From: Chrysaora quinquecirrha
Lineage: Eukaryota > Cnidaria > Scyphozoa > Semaeostomeae > Pelagiidae
Direction of reading: 5' to 3'
Assembly (NCBI GenBank): GCA_014526335.1
Contig: JACTAT010000016.1
Coordinates: forward strand, 7,171,339-7,235,338
Length of the DNA: 64,000 nt
Positions 12,428 through 24,844 of the stretch are shown piece after piece (the stretch's first letter is position 1; each line of letters begins with the position of its first letter). The position numbers were made by a program, and so were the translations under genes. The notes under the pieces are model-generated. The model saw only the letters and a list, made by a program, of their open reading frames with translations, did no database searches and was not told where the DNA came from.

Positions 12428-13636
12428 CTAAGTTAGAGTGCCATTTGTGGAGTTCAAGTGTGCTTCTCTAAAGATGGAAATGGCGGTGTTCTTCAGGTGT
12501 TTTGCATCTTCCAAGGTAGATGATCCGCTTATTATGTCGTCAACGTAGAGACTGCGTCTAATCTCTTCTACTTCTGCTGGATAATTTGCTTCACAAAGTT
12601 TAAGATGTTCTTCTATTGTTGCTCCTAGAAGAAACGGTGATTGAACAAGTCCAAAAAGCGCTCTGGTAAATCTCAGGACTTCAATCTGTGATGGATCTTT
12701 GTTTCTCAACCAATGGAATCGCAAGGAATCTCTATCAACTTCACGAATTCGCACTTGAAGAAATGCTTGCTTCAAGTCAGCACAAAGGGCTACAGGCTTT
12801 AGTCGGCTTCTCACAAGTACACCCCACAACATGTTTTGGAGTGGCTCACCAGGTTCTAAGCAGTCATTCAGTGATGGACTGGTGTCAGATCCCTTCGCAG
12901 AGGCATCAAATACGATTCTGATCTTTGTGCTCTCAGCTGTCTCTCGAATAACTGGTTTATGCGGAATGTAAAACTCTTTTCTGTTTGCTTCTTCTTTGGT
13001 AACTCTCTCTACAATCCCTTGGTCTAGCTGGTCTTGAATGATTTCGTCATATTTCTGGAATAAATCAGGCTCTCTCTGCAATCTTCTGACTAAGTTATTG
13101 AGTCTTCCAAGGCTTCTATTCTTATTGTTGTGAAGAGCATCATGACTGTTTCTCCACAAAAGCCCTGTTTCATACCATCCTTCAGAATCTCTAGTCAATT
13201 GTTCTTTGAATTCTTCATGAACTTGCTGCTGATCGCCATCAGGTTTATCTGCGAGACCAAGGATATCTAAGCTGCATAGCTGTTCATAATCTGCATTGGA
13301 GCTTCTGGTAAGATAAACATTGTCAAGTTTGGTTTCACTTCCTGGAGACATGATTGTCCAGCCAAAATTTGTCAGTTCAGCAATAGGTTCTCCAGGCTTT
13401 CCAATCTTGGGTTTTTTGTCAGTTTTAATCCTGGAATACTCATTTGCGCCAAGAATCAGATGAACAGGAAGAACTGCTTTTTTATCTGAGTCATCCATTT
13501 TGACTTCTTGCAGATGGCTGTATTCTGATAAGACTTTATCATAGTTTGGATTAGGTAAGTATAAAAGACATTCTTTGTTCACCTTACTCACTGTAGTTTC
13601 CAAACTGAATTCTTTGTTTACACTTGCAATTTTCAC
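12428..13636 (-). pseudogene. BEL 1 reverse transcriptase
   Basis: This frame starts with the segment that follows the protease (VHLILGANEYSRIK, GKPGEPIAELTNFGW: the Pao-type A17 peptidase region), then the RT. RT motifs seen: KIRIVFDASAKG, ADLKQAFLQVRI (first catalytic D), TRALFGLVQSPF and SLYVDDIISG (YVDD catalytic box). It ends prematurely at 12428 after a frameshift near 12440 that is not in an obvious homopolymer; compare the unbroken matching region of element 2. Named domains are sure; the frame is interrupted. Confidence 0.9.
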
Positions 13637-13715
13637 TTGAAGACCTCAATTGTTTGAGTTACGGATTGCATCATCATTTCAATTCTTCTCTTTTCTTTTC
13701 TAACAGGTTTCTTGG

Positions 13716-14726
13716 CTATGAGATCCAGCAGTGTTGTGGATGCGTAGGAGCTTCCAGCCCTGTGTCCAAAAGTGCACGACATGTCACTCCATTCACTTTA
13801 ACCAGGACAACAGGATATGTAACAGTGCCATTTGATTTTTCTTCATTGGTGGCTAGAAGGACTTGCTGAGTTTGCTGATCACAAATAGAAGTATGGTGTT
13901 TAGCACTGCATTTTTGGCATTTGAATTTGCTGTGGCATTCTGCAGCATGGTGTTTGCTGCCTGTACAGTTAAAGCATAGTTTTTTTGAACTAAGAAATTT
14001 CTTTCTTTCAGCAACAGTATTGACTTTGTCACAATTCACAGCTTTATGCTCTGTATTTTCACAGTAAATGCAACTCTTGGGTTTCCCAGCTCTATCACTT
14101 GTTTGAAATACTCTATCACGCCTGGGCTGTCCATGCTGTCTGTTTCTGTCTTCAACTTGGATTGGGTTTCGTTCACACCACTTTCGCAATGCTTCCACAA
14201 ATTGTGGAAATTTCCAGTCTTGCCATTCATTATCAGTTCTCACTAAATCAGCTCTTATTCCTGGTAGCTTATCTAAAGTCATTCTTACATAACCATTGAT
14301 TTCCTTGAGCTTTCCCATTGTCTCTAATGTCTGTATGCTGGTCACAAGTTTTTCAAAGAATTCCAGAATTTTGGCTGGTTGAGTTCCATTTATGACAGGC
14401 AATGTGACAATATTCTGAATGTGAGCATTTGCTACCTCACTGGGTTTGCCATAGCGTGTCTTTAAAATTTGCTTGGCCCTTTCGTACCCTTCTGTTGTAA
14501 GTGGTAGGCCATCTATTGTTGTACGGACCTTTTGCACCAATGATTCTTTGAGATAGGAAAATTTAGATACTGGAGCAATATCACTCTTGTCAATTTCGGT
14601 TTCAAATAGATTCCAAAATCTCTGCCAGTCTAAGTAGGTCCCTTGGAATTTCGATATAACTAGCTTTGGTAATTTGACTTTGGCTGGTTGCTGCTGTTGA
14701 TGTTCTCTTGTTGGCTTTAATTCCAT
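13716..14726 (-). pseudogene. BEL 1 gag nucleocapsid and protease start
   Basis: Capsid-like region (KVKLPKLVISKFQGTYLDW, FWNLFETEID) followed by CCHC-type zinc fingers (CIYCENTEHKAVNC, CFNCTGSKHHAAEC, CQKCSAKHHTSIC) and the start of an aspartic protease with the catalytic LLDTG. Just after DTG the frame is lost in a short G run near 13735, giving an unrelated tail. Gag packages RNA; the protease would process the polyprotein. Upstream frame 14749-15159 is the N-terminal part of the same gag. Confidence 0.9.
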
Positions 14727-14748
14727 TATTTCCTTTTCAAATTGCTTT

Positions 14749-15159
14749 TCATCTGCATTTTGCTTCCTCTAATTTAAGTGCTTCATCATATTCACGCTTT
14801 CTTGCTTCGGCTTTAGCCTCTTCCTCTTCACGACTCACTGCTGCCTTTTCTTCTTTTTGTAGACAATTCATTCTCTTCTGTAATTCTTCCATGTTATCTT
14901 CAAATTCTGAAAGATCTGTTTCAGTTTTAAGACTCCAGGTTCTGACTTCCTCAAGCTCTTCATCAGCTTCTATTTTTAATTCCTGAATTTCTGATACAAG
15001 GGTATGAATTTCATCAATATTTTTGCTAAAAATATTAATGTGTCTCTCTAGTGATTTCACATTGTTTTTCTCAAGGATTCTGGCTGTTTCCTGCTGCGTA
15101 AATTTCAGCATGCGAAACTTGTTTTGAATTTTCTTTGTTTTCTCTTCAATATTTGCCAT
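14749..15159 (-). pseudogene. BEL 1 gag N-terminal coiled coil
   Basis: First part of gag: 136 codons starting MANIEEKTKKIQNKF, strongly charged and coiled-coil like with ETARILEKN and a Glu/Lys/Arg-rich end. It corresponds to the start of the gag frame in element 2 (MARRDLDIQ...). The frame is lost near 14757 in a run of A, and gag resumes at 14726 in another frame. The ATG lies about 210 bp inside the 5' LTR, a normal leader distance. Confidence 0.85.
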
Positions 15160-15351
15160 AGCTAGACTAGGCCAATGTTTTGATTCTCACGACTCTGAAT
15201 TCAATTAGATTTGTTTATCTAATTTAGGTAAAGTAATTCAAGGTTTACTCACTGACTTTTGATTAGTTTTGACTCTGAAAACTTAGGACTATCTATCTAT
15301 ACCTTTGTCTCTGATGATTTGATAACTTAGAATTGAAAAACGCTGTCTTCT

Positions 15352-15369
15352 CCCATCTGGTCGGTGCCA
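15352..15369 (-). other. BEL 1 primer-binding site
   Basis: On the minus strand TGGCACCGACCAGATGGG, three bases inside the 5' LTR. It starts with TGG, complementary to a tRNA CCA end, as expected. Which tRNA primes it I cannot tell by eye. Confidence 0.6.
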
Positions 15370-15372
15370 CTT

Positions 15373-15677
15373 TGTTGGGAATTTGTTCTGCTCCGCAACA
15401 ATAACTCACGAAAGATTTTACGCAATAAGTAGACTTGCTTTTTCCTCAATGTTAAATACAATAAAAAAAATACTAAGATTTCGATTCACTTCACGATTAT
15501 CTCAAGTTCTCACTTCCTCGTGCTTTTCTAAGTTCCTCATGTATTTTTTCCCGTTCTCACGAATTTACTAGTTTACTTGAAATCGAGGTTAATTAACATA
15601 ACAAAGAATTAAATAAAAAAGGTAGTCCAAATACTGTAAAAGTTCATAAGTTCAAAAGTCGCATAAAGTTCTTGACA
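15373..15677 (-). repeat. BEL 1 5' LTR
   Basis: 305 bp, TG...CA, essentially identical to 9571-9876. It should hold the promoter of the element, read on the minus strand. The flank beyond 15677 is not satellite. Confidence 0.95.
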
Positions 15678-16185
15678 TGCCTGCGAAACTAAATCTTGTA
15701 CGGTCGGTGATTGAAACCGAAATTGCCAAATTTCCGCCACAGAAAAACGAAGTTTTGACCCCACAATCACCTACCGTACAAGTAGAAGGAAAATTGTTGG
15801 AAGAAAAATAGACACACTACTAAAAACCTGAACTATACTAGATCTTCTCCCGGTCCCAAAAATTTTAAAAAGCAGTAAAGAAGAATAATAAGCCTTACAA
15901 AAACGAGGTAGGAAAAAAAAATTGCCCACGTCAAACATCATAAATGCCTTAAGAAAAACAAACGAAGGTATGGAGCGTCAACTCCTAAGGAAACTAAAAA
16001 GGTAAAGGCTGATACCCCCGAGGACTTAGTGTCCTCGTTCAGCCAAGCCATACTCTAATAATCAACCCATGAACTTTTAGTCCAAGGGTTGAGCCACCGC
16101 CGCAATTGCACATTAATAAATCGATTACAGGGACTATCTCGTCCAAGAATCGAGCCACCGCCACATGTTGTTTGAACTGCCCCAT
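15678..16185. other. Short non-repetitive stretch right of BEL 1
   Basis: No gene seen. It contains two copies of a roughly 30-bp sequence (gagccaccgccgcaattg and gagccaccgccacatgttg, near 16090 and 16150), the second leading into the minisatellite. It does not continue the 20-bp satellite found left of the element. Confidence 0.5.
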
Positions 16186-18150
16186 GCAGTTTGAACCTTT
16201 AAAACTGCCACATGCAGTTTGAACCTTTAAAACTGCCACATGCAGTTTGAACCATTAAAACTGCCACATGCAGTTTGAACATTAGTTGTAACTTAAAACT
16301 GCCACATGCAGTTTGAACCATTAACACTGCCACATGCAGTTTGAACCTTTAAAACTGCCACATGCAGTTTGAACCATTAAAACTGCCACATGCAGTTTGA
16401 ACATTAGTTGTAACTTAAAACTGCCACATGCAGTTTGAACCATTAAAACTGCCACATGCAGTTTGAACCATTAAAACTGCCACATGCAGTTTGAACATTA
16501 GTTGTAACTTAAAACTGCCACATGCAGTTTGAACCATTAAAACTGCCACATACAGTTTGAACATTAGTTGTAACTTAAAACTACCACATGCAGTTTGAAC
16601 CTTTAAAACTGCCACATGCAGTTTGAACCTTTAAAACTGCCACATGCAGTTTGAACCTTTAAAACTGCCACATGCAATTTGAACCTGTAAACCGCCACAT
16701 GCCTTTTAGACATTAGTTGTAACTTAAGACTGCCACATGCCGTTTGAACCTTCAAAACTGCCACATGCAGTTTGAACCTTAAAAACTGCCAAAAGCAGTG
16801 TGGACATTAGTTGTAACTTAAGACTGTCACATGTAGTTTGAACCTTTAAAACTGCCAAATGCAGTTTGGACATTAGTTGTAACTTAAAACTTCCACACGC
16901 AGTTTGAACCTTTAAACTGCCACATGCCGTTTGAACCTTTGAAACTGCCACATGCAGTTTGAACATTAGTTGTAACTTAAAACTGCCACATGCAGTTTCA
17001 ACCTTACAGCCTTTTGCCGTTCCACCTTAGAGCTGCTACCTGCAGTTGAAACCGTTAAGCTGCCACATGCAGTTTGAACCTTACTGCCTCTTGCCGTTCC
17101 GCCTTAGAGCTGCTACCTGCAGTTGAAACCATAAAAGCTGCCACATGCAGTTTGAACCGTTAAAGCTGCCACATGCAGTTTGAACCTTACTGCCTTTTGC
17201 CGTTCCACCTTAGAGCTGCCACCTGCAGTTGACACTGTTAAGGCTGCCACATGCAGTTTGAACCTTACAGCCTTTTGCCGTTCCACCTTAGAGCTGCTAC
17301 CTGCAGTTGAAACCGTTGAAGCTGCCACATGCAGTTTGACCTTACAGCCTTTTGCCGTTCCGCCTTAGAGCTGCTACCTGCAGTTGAAACCGTTAAAGCT
17401 GCCTCGTGCAGTTTGAACCTTAGGGCCTTTGCCGTTCCACCTTAGAGCTGCTACCTGCAATTGAAACCGTTGAAGCTGCCGCATGCAGGTTGAACCTTAC
17501 TGCCTTTTGCCGTTCCACCTTAGAGCTGCTACCTGCAGTTGAAACCGTTAAAGCTGCCTCGTGCAGTTTGAACCTTAGGGCCTTTGCCGTTCCACCTTAG
17601 AGCTGCTACCTGCAATTGAAACCGTTAAAGCTGCCTCGTGCAGTTTGAACCTTAGAGCCTTTGCCGTTCCACCTTAGAGCTGCTACCTGCAATTGAAACC
17701 GTTAAAGCTGCCTCGTGCAGTTTGAACCTTAGGGCCTTTGCCGTTCCACCTTAGAGCTGCTACCTGCAATTGAAACCGTTAAAGCTGCCACATGCAGTTT
17801 GAACCGTTAAAGCTGCCACATGCAGTTTGACCTTACAGTCTTTGCCGTTGAACCTTAAGACTGCCACGTACAGTTCGAACCGTTAAAACTTCCACATGCT
17901 GTTTGAGCCTTACACCCCTGTGCCGTTCCACCGTAAGGCTGCCACCTGCAGTTTGAACCGTTAACGCTACCACAAATTGTGTGACCGTACTGTTGTTTGC
18001 TGTTCCACCTTAGGGCTGCCACCTGCAGTTTCAACCTTACTCCCTTTTTTCTGGTCCACCTTAGGGCTCCCGTCTGCCGTTTAAGCCTAGAGACTGCCGC
18101 ATGCAGTTAAACTGTACAAACTACCACGCGTGTAGGTTGAACTCTAAGGG
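16186..18150. repeat. 28-bp and ~80-bp minisatellite
   Basis: First part (to about 16990): units of 28 bp, actgccacatgcagtttgaa plus ccttta-type spacer, some extended by cattagttgtaac. Second part (16990-18150): a compound unit of about 80 bp in which a ctacctgcagttgaaacc half alternates with a gccacatgcagtttgaacc half, joined by gccttttgccgttccacctt. Units become more diverged toward 18150, as at the edge of an old array. It is within receptor A intron 3. Confidence 0.9.
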
Positions 18151-20535
18151 TCCGCATGAACTGTTAAACTAAATACCCCCCGCATACCGCATGACTGTAA
18201 GACTGCAAAAAGCGCGAGTGTGAAACTTTGAAAATTACCACCTGCCCCTTGAACCTTAAAGCTACTACATGCCTTTTGAGTCTTAAATAAAAAGCAGCCG
18301 CATGCAGCTGAATTGTAGACATATTGTATATAAGCCTGAGCTTCCGGCCAATGTGAGTTAAGCCCCCTAGAGTTGTTAAAGCCATTATGTATTTATGGTC
18401 GATGAGCTTGGCCCTCATTTGCTTAGCGCCTCGGCCAACAGCCAAGCAAGTGCTGGGAAAGTACATGCACGAGCTAGAGGTGAACTTGTAGAGCACCGAG
18501 CTGTGCAGGCTATTTGAAACATCCAAGAAGCAACCTAGGCAATTTCGCTTTACTGGAAAGCAGACAAGTGAGTTATTCTATGGCTACTGTAACCACCCAA
18601 CTGCAAGTAATTTTACACTCTGTGACAAGGTATATGGCTACACAAAGACGAATCACACCGATCTGATCTGGTCAACAGCAACAAATATTGTAAAAGACAT
18701 ACGTATTGATAGTGCCATACCAGATAATCCTAGACTAGATAACTGGGAAAGCCTTAAGCACGCAGGCTGTATACAAGGGATATCTTTGATGAAGCAAGGT
18801 CAGAATAGCCATGAAGCATAACTTCCAAACCTATGAGGGAGACTCCCTTATACCAGATAGGCACGCGTGAAGGGAAGGCAGCGCCATATAAAATCTTAAT
18901 CACAACCGAAACCGACGCAAGAACTTTTAACCCTGAATCACGCTAGTTGGTAGGTGATGACCTAACCCAACACAACTTAAAAACCTAACACAACTTAAGA
19001 AACCAGCATCAGTAGATACGCTTGTGGAACAACTGAGTCCCTTATTAAGACCGGCCGACAAATGGCTACTAGATGTTCACTATTGCAAAAGACAGGATGT
19101 CTTGTGAGGCAAAAACAATTCACCTTATACGTACTATAGGCGGGAACTGGTATGCCAACGAAAATGCGAAATATTCTGTTTGCATTCAAATTAGGCTTAA
19201 ACCCCTTCTCGCGGGCTGACGAGACATCCAAGCACCATTGAAATAGCTACAACCGATTGAGGGCCAGAGTACAAGTCAAGGAATTATACCAGAAGAAGTG
19301 GACGTAATTAACAGAGAGCAATGCATTCTCTCTTATTTGATAGTTTACCAACAGCGTTAAATTTAATGCAGTTAACCTACTTAACGGGTGTGCCAACATT
19401 TTCGCTTTCCTTTGACCTTGTGGCAAGGGGTCGAAACCACGCTGTAGCATGCCCTGTCACACCTTATCAAGATTTCGGCCAAGGCCAATAATCTCACTCT
19501 GCTGATTTCCGTATAACTGTTGTTATCACACTACGTTCGTGCAGCAGAAACTTTCTGCCAGAAGCAACACAGAAACAAGTTTTCTAAGAAACGTTCACTA
19601 CTTCCGAACAATTACCCTTTATTTGCCAAATGCCACCAAAGATTTTGTTAGTCTTTTGTCTCCTTCGCATGAGACGAATACCTGCAAATAATCGTGGCAG
19701 CGCCACCGCGGGTGTCTAACCTTTTTTCATAACCTGCTGGGCTTGTGCCTACTCCTCTCCGGGCTTGGGGTCACCCCGTGACAAAGGTTGTTAGCGCGTT
19801 TGACAGCTTTTTCACTTCAAGGGTTGGCAACATTTTAACAAAATACCTGTTAAACACTATCTCTTCTGAGACTTCTCCCGCCCTGCTGACTCAGGGTCTG
19901 GCTGCTTGAAGGGGAGAAACGGATGGGGACAAACCGCAAACTACAAAATTACGTTAGGTTGTACGATCTAAACGGTAGGTTGGCTTTATAATAAGAAAGA
20001 AATACAACATGGAGCAATCTCACCGGGGTTGAACTTCTGAGTTTGTGTTCCAGAGTCCTTTGAGCCACAGCCATTCACAACAGCCTTCCATGTTACCGAT
20101 GATGCTTGGGTTGACTAGATTATGACCAATCGTTGCTTATGACACAGGTAAGAAATAAGCGAGATTGAAGGAAACCAGGATGAACCAGAAGATCTCAAAA
20201 AACCTAACTTGCTTGTACGCTGTGGTAACAAGAATGAATGTGAACAGACAAATACACGAGATAGGTAGTTACCAAAATACCTAGACGACACCTCATTAGT
20301 AATATCACCCAAAGAAAGCCCGATTGTCAGTCCATCCGTCGACAGCCAATATCCAATATCAAATATTAACTATGACCCAGTGCATAAACAGAACGTGCAC
20401 GCAAACACGGCAATTCAATGCATGTACTGTATGACGGAACGAATGGAATGGTCCATAGAGCATGGAACCTAACTGGACCCTAGAAATTACTACCAACAAA
20501 CGTCCTAGGCAATTTTAACTGTGCTTAAATTCTAA
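18151..20535. other. Intronic stretch without recognised features
   Basis: No credible coding frame, family motif, or repeat structure was found on either strand; the ORFs are short and unlike neighbours. It separates the minisatellite from the second 20-bp satellite block and would be spliced out as part of intron 3. Confidence 0.45.
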
Positions 20536-23066
20536 TTTAACCAATATAAAAATATAATAAACCAGTGAAAGGTATAATTAACCAATGAATGGCAATATGA
20601 AACAGTGAAAGGTATGGTTAACCAATGAAAGGTAATATTTACCAGTGAAAAATATAATAAACCAGTGAAAGGTATAATTAACCAATGAAAGGTAATATTA
20701 AACAACAATTGTAAACCAATGAAAGGTAAATTAGCCAGTGAAAAATATAATAAACCAGTGAAAGGTATAATGAACCAATGAAAGGCAAAATTAAGCAGTG
20801 AAAGGTATGGTTAACCAATGAAAGGTAATTTTTACCAGTGAAAAATATAATAAACCAGTGAAAGGTATAATCAACCAATCAAAGGCAATATTAAACAGTG
20901 AAAGGTATGATTAACCAATGAAAGGTAATATTAACCAGTTTAAAATGTAATAAACCAGTGAAAGGTATAATTAATCAATGAAAGGTAATATTAACCAGTG
21001 AAAGGTATGATAAGCCACTGAAATGTAATATTAACCAGTTAAAAATATAATAAACCAGTGAAAGGTATAATTAACCAGCCAATGAAAGGTAATATTAACC
21101 AATGAAAAATATAATAAACCAGTGAAAGGTATAATTAACCAATGAAAGGTAATATTAACCAGTGAAAGGTATGATTAACCAATGAAATGTAGTATTAACC
21201 AGTGAAAAATATAATAAACCAGTGAAAGGTATAATTAACCAGTGAAAAATATAATAAACCAGTGAAAGGTATAATTAACCAATGAAAGGTAATATTAACC
21301 AGTGAAAGGTATGATTAACCACTGAAATGTAATATTAACCTGTTAAAAATATAATAAACCAGTGAAAGGTATAATTAACCAATGAAAGGTAATATTAACC
21401 AGTGAAAGGTATGATTAGCCAAGGAAAGGTAATATTAGCCAGTGAAAAATATAATAAACCAGTGAAAGGTATAATTAACCAATGAAAGGCAATATTAAAC
21501 AGTGAAAGGTATGGTTAACCAATGAAATGTAATATTAACCAGTTAAAAATATAGTAAACCAGTGAAAAATATAATTAACCATTGAATGGTACAATTAGTG
21601 AATGAAAGGTAATATTAAACAGTGAAGGGTATGATTAACCAATGAAAGGTAATATTAACCAGTGAAAAATATAATAAACCATTGAAAGCTATAATTAACC
21701 AATGAAAGGTAATATTAACCAGTGAAAGGTATGGTTAGCCAATGAAAGGTTTAATTAACCAGTGAAAAATATAGTAAACCAGTGAAAGGTATAATTCACC
21801 AATGAAAGGCAATATGAATCAGTGAAAGCTATGGTTAACCAATGAAAGGTAATATTTACCAGTGAAAAATATAATAAGCCAGTGAAAGGTATAATCAACC
21901 AATGAAAGGCAATATTAAACAGTGAAAGGTATGATTAACCAATGAAAGGTAATATTAACCAGTTAAAAATATAATAAACCAGTGAAAGGTATAATTAACC
22001 AATGAAAGGTAATATTAACCAGTGAAGGGTATGGGTAACCAATGAAAGGCATAATTAACCAGTGAAAAATATAATAAACCAGTGAAAGGTATAATTAACC
22101 AATTAAAGGTAATATTAAACACTGAAAAATTTAATAAACCTGTCAAAGGTATAATTAACCAATGAAAGGTAATATTAACCAGTGAAAGGTATTTTGAACC
22201 ATTGAAAGGTATAATTAACCAATGAAAGGTAATATTAACCAATGAAAGGTAATATTAACCAGTGAAAGGTATGATTAACCAATGAAAGGTAATATTAACC
22301 AGTAAAAGGTATTTTGAACCATTGAAAGGTATAATTAACCAATGAAAGGTAATATTAACTAGTGAAAGGTATGATTAACCAATGAAAGGTAATATTAACC
22401 AGTGAAATGTATGATTAACCAATGAAAGGTAATATTAACCAGTGAAAGGTATGGTTAACCAATGAAAGGTAATATTAACCAGTGAAAAATATTATAAACC
22501 ATTGAAAGGTATAATTTACCAATGAATTGTAATATTAACCAGTGAAAGGTATAATTAACCAATGAAAGGTAATATTAACCAACGAAAGGTAATATTAACC
22601 AGTGAAGGTATTATAAACCCGTGGAAAGTAATATTAAACCAGTGAAAGGTATAATTCACTAATGAAAGGTAATATTAACCTGTGAAAGGTATTGTAAACC
22701 AGTGAAAGACAATATTAAACAGTGAAAGGTATGGTTAACCAATGAAAGGTAATATTAACCAGTGAATGATATTATAAACCATTTAAAGGCATAATTAACC
22801 AATGAAAAGTAATATTAACCTGTGAAAGGTATAATCAACCAATGAAAGTAATGTTAACCAGTGAAAAATATATTAAACCAGTGAAAGGTATAATTAACCA
22901 ATGAAAGGTAATATTAACCAGTGAAAGGTATGATTAACCAATGAAAGGTAATATTAACCAGTGAAAAGTATGATTAACCAATGAAAGGTATAATTAACCT
23001 GTGAAAGGTATAATCAACCAATGAAAGTAATGTTAACCAGTGAAAGGTATTATAAACCAGTGAAGT
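20536..23066. repeat. 20-bp satellite array, block 2
   Basis: Same family as 7118-9570: 20-bp monomers of attaaccagtgaaaggtat type, about 125 copies, ending at accagtgaag near 23066. About 21735-23015 matches about 8020-9300 nearly base for base, including rare variants such as taaacccgtggaaag. The block lies 444 bp before receptor exon 4. Confidence 0.95.
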
Positions 23067-23510
23067 ATGGATCAAATAAATAATTTACTTTTATTCAAAG
23101 GTTTCTTTACCGGGTTCCTTGTTGGAAACACCTGTTTAATGAATGAAATTTTGGGAAGATTTCATTTTAACTAATTAAGTAATACTGAATGTGAATGAGT
23201 TTTTCCAAAACAGCACACCCTCTGCTATAACCCGGCAAAACTAAGAATCATGGTTTTGGAAGACAACATCCTTTTCATCGATGAAAGCCTGAAGGAAAAT
23301 TCATCTTTAAAGAAATATTCTTTTCAAATTCTTGCGCCAAACCCAATTTTTGCTTCAAACTATGAACGTTCTGATTGATACACTTTATCTGTGCTATTTT
23401 TCATTGAGCAGACTTGTTTTCTTAGTATTGTAGTTGTAGATCTTCGTAGCATTTCTTACTGTCTAATGGAGAATTAAAATTTCCAATTGTTATGGTTATT
23501 GTATTTTTAG
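23067..23510. other. End of receptor A intron 3
   Basis: Non-repetitive, no gene. It ends in the T-rich acceptor gttattgtatttttag. The last stretch before exon 4 is only loosely like the corresponding stretch before cassette C exon 1. Confidence 0.5.
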
Positions 23511-23573
23511 AGCTCAGCGCAACGATAGAAAGTAAAACAGAAAGTCAAACGATGACAGATGAAATCGCTCAAC
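23511..23573 (+). CDS. Receptor A exon 4, linker before NACHT
   Basis: A 63-bp exon, phase 1 at both ends, between acceptor gtatttttag and donor caac|gtaagt. It encodes a polar Glu/Thr/Ser-rich linker that ends TMTDEIAQ. A clear counterpart with 75 bp exists at 39408-39482 in cassette C (ending IMTDECAQ), so duplication supports this exon. It joins in frame to the NACHT exon, whose first two bases complete the split Arg codon. Confidence 0.75.
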
Positions 23574-24844
23574 GTAAGTTTCTCTTTTTAGACTTGCAAA
23601 TGTTTATCAAATTTGGACACCAATTTCAATGCTGACCTTGAAACAACTTCCAGTTTGGATTGCCTTGCCGATTCCCAAGCAAATTCAACGGTTGTTACCA
23701 GCCAAGTTGCATGCATTCTGGCTGCCTACTTCATTTTAGCCCCTATTATGTGATGTTTGCTTGCTGTGTATAATGCAGGAAAAACCTTTCCTTGTTTTTG
23801 GAGGGGAGCAATTGCTTCCTTATAGTGATTTCAGAGCGAAATAACCACATTTCAAGTTTCTTTTTGCTACATTATTAATCTCTTTAGCTCCCATACTTTA
23901 CGGTTTATTTTGCTCTTTCCACGTTTGTTTATTGATGATTAAGGCACAGGACTAAGGAGCAAAACTGAATAATCGTTCGCACCCCCCCACACCCTCCCCA
24001 GTAGCTACGCCCCTGGGTTTAATCATAGTCGCAAGAAAGAGACTCTCTTCTTGTGACTATGTTTTAATGGAATGAACACCAATAGAATTGTTTCTCAATA
24101 CAATGCCCATAGGTAGCTTTTCAATGGCAGTCCACGTCTGGAAATATTTTCAAACTGTGCTACGTAGTTTTGTTACCGCCGTATAAAACTAAACGCCTAT
24201 TTACTAAAATTTCTGGCAGAAAGAATAGATTACCCAGTGCTAACCCCCGATGCAACCACCCCGGGTTTTTGATGTTACTAAATTTCATAAGGGCTTTTAC
24301 AGATCAATAACAGTAGTATTGATTGATATTGCATAGTAATATGCAAGACTTCCGGTACTCGTGTGATACGAGTCTAAAACTCACGCAGTTACTCACCAGT
24401 CAGCCCAGCTCCGGGGGTCGTGTGATTAGCACTTGTGCCTTTCGCGCAATAAACTCCAGATCGACTCACACACATGCCACTGATGAGCTCCAATAAGAGC
24501 GAAACGGGTCTGGCATTTGAGAATGGGGCGGCTGGTGAAATTATTCATATAGGCCGAATACGAATTTGTTCTCATACGATATGAGCCTAACTGCATGCGT
24601 ACCTTAGGCCAGGTCCCAACCTTACATATTAATTGAAACTAATATGAAAGTAGTATGCCAACCGAGCATCTATCTGTTCATAAAAATCACTATTTCACGA
24701 ACAATGTCTCTTAATTTTGTAAAGTATTCGCAAGTATTCCAAATATGCAAAGAGACACGATTGATAGGGATTTTTCTCAAAACTTCTTCTGGAAAATATG
24801 TGTGTTTGTGAAGATCTATGAATGTTCTGTTTGATTTATCTTAG
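23574..24844. other. Receptor A intron 4
   Basis: No gene. Part of it (about 24150-24350) is homologous to the same intron in cassette C (about 40370-40510), sharing atttctggcaga and the gtttttgatg..aactaaattt region, which shows that the duplication included introns. Confidence 0.6.

Larger units (their letters stand above)
9571..15677 (-). mobile_element. BEL/Pao LTR retrotransposon 1
   Basis: A complete element on the minus strand: LTRs at 9571-9876 and 15373-15677, PBS next to the 5' LTR, polypurine tract next to the 3' LTR, and gag, protease, reverse transcriptase, RNase H and integrase in BEL/Pao order. The LTRs are TG...CA and differ, by eye, only in homopolymer lengths, which implies a recent insertion. 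No envelope ORF is seen. No target duplication can be found: the left flank is 20-bp satellite (ending gccaat), the right flank (tgcctg) is unrelated. The coding region is broken by several one-base shifts, mostly in homopolymers. Confidence 0.95.

Noticed and set aside
9571..15677. Endogenous retrovirus with envelope
   Set aside because: Domain order and motifs are BEL/Pao, and no third ORF with signal peptide or membrane anchor is present in either element.
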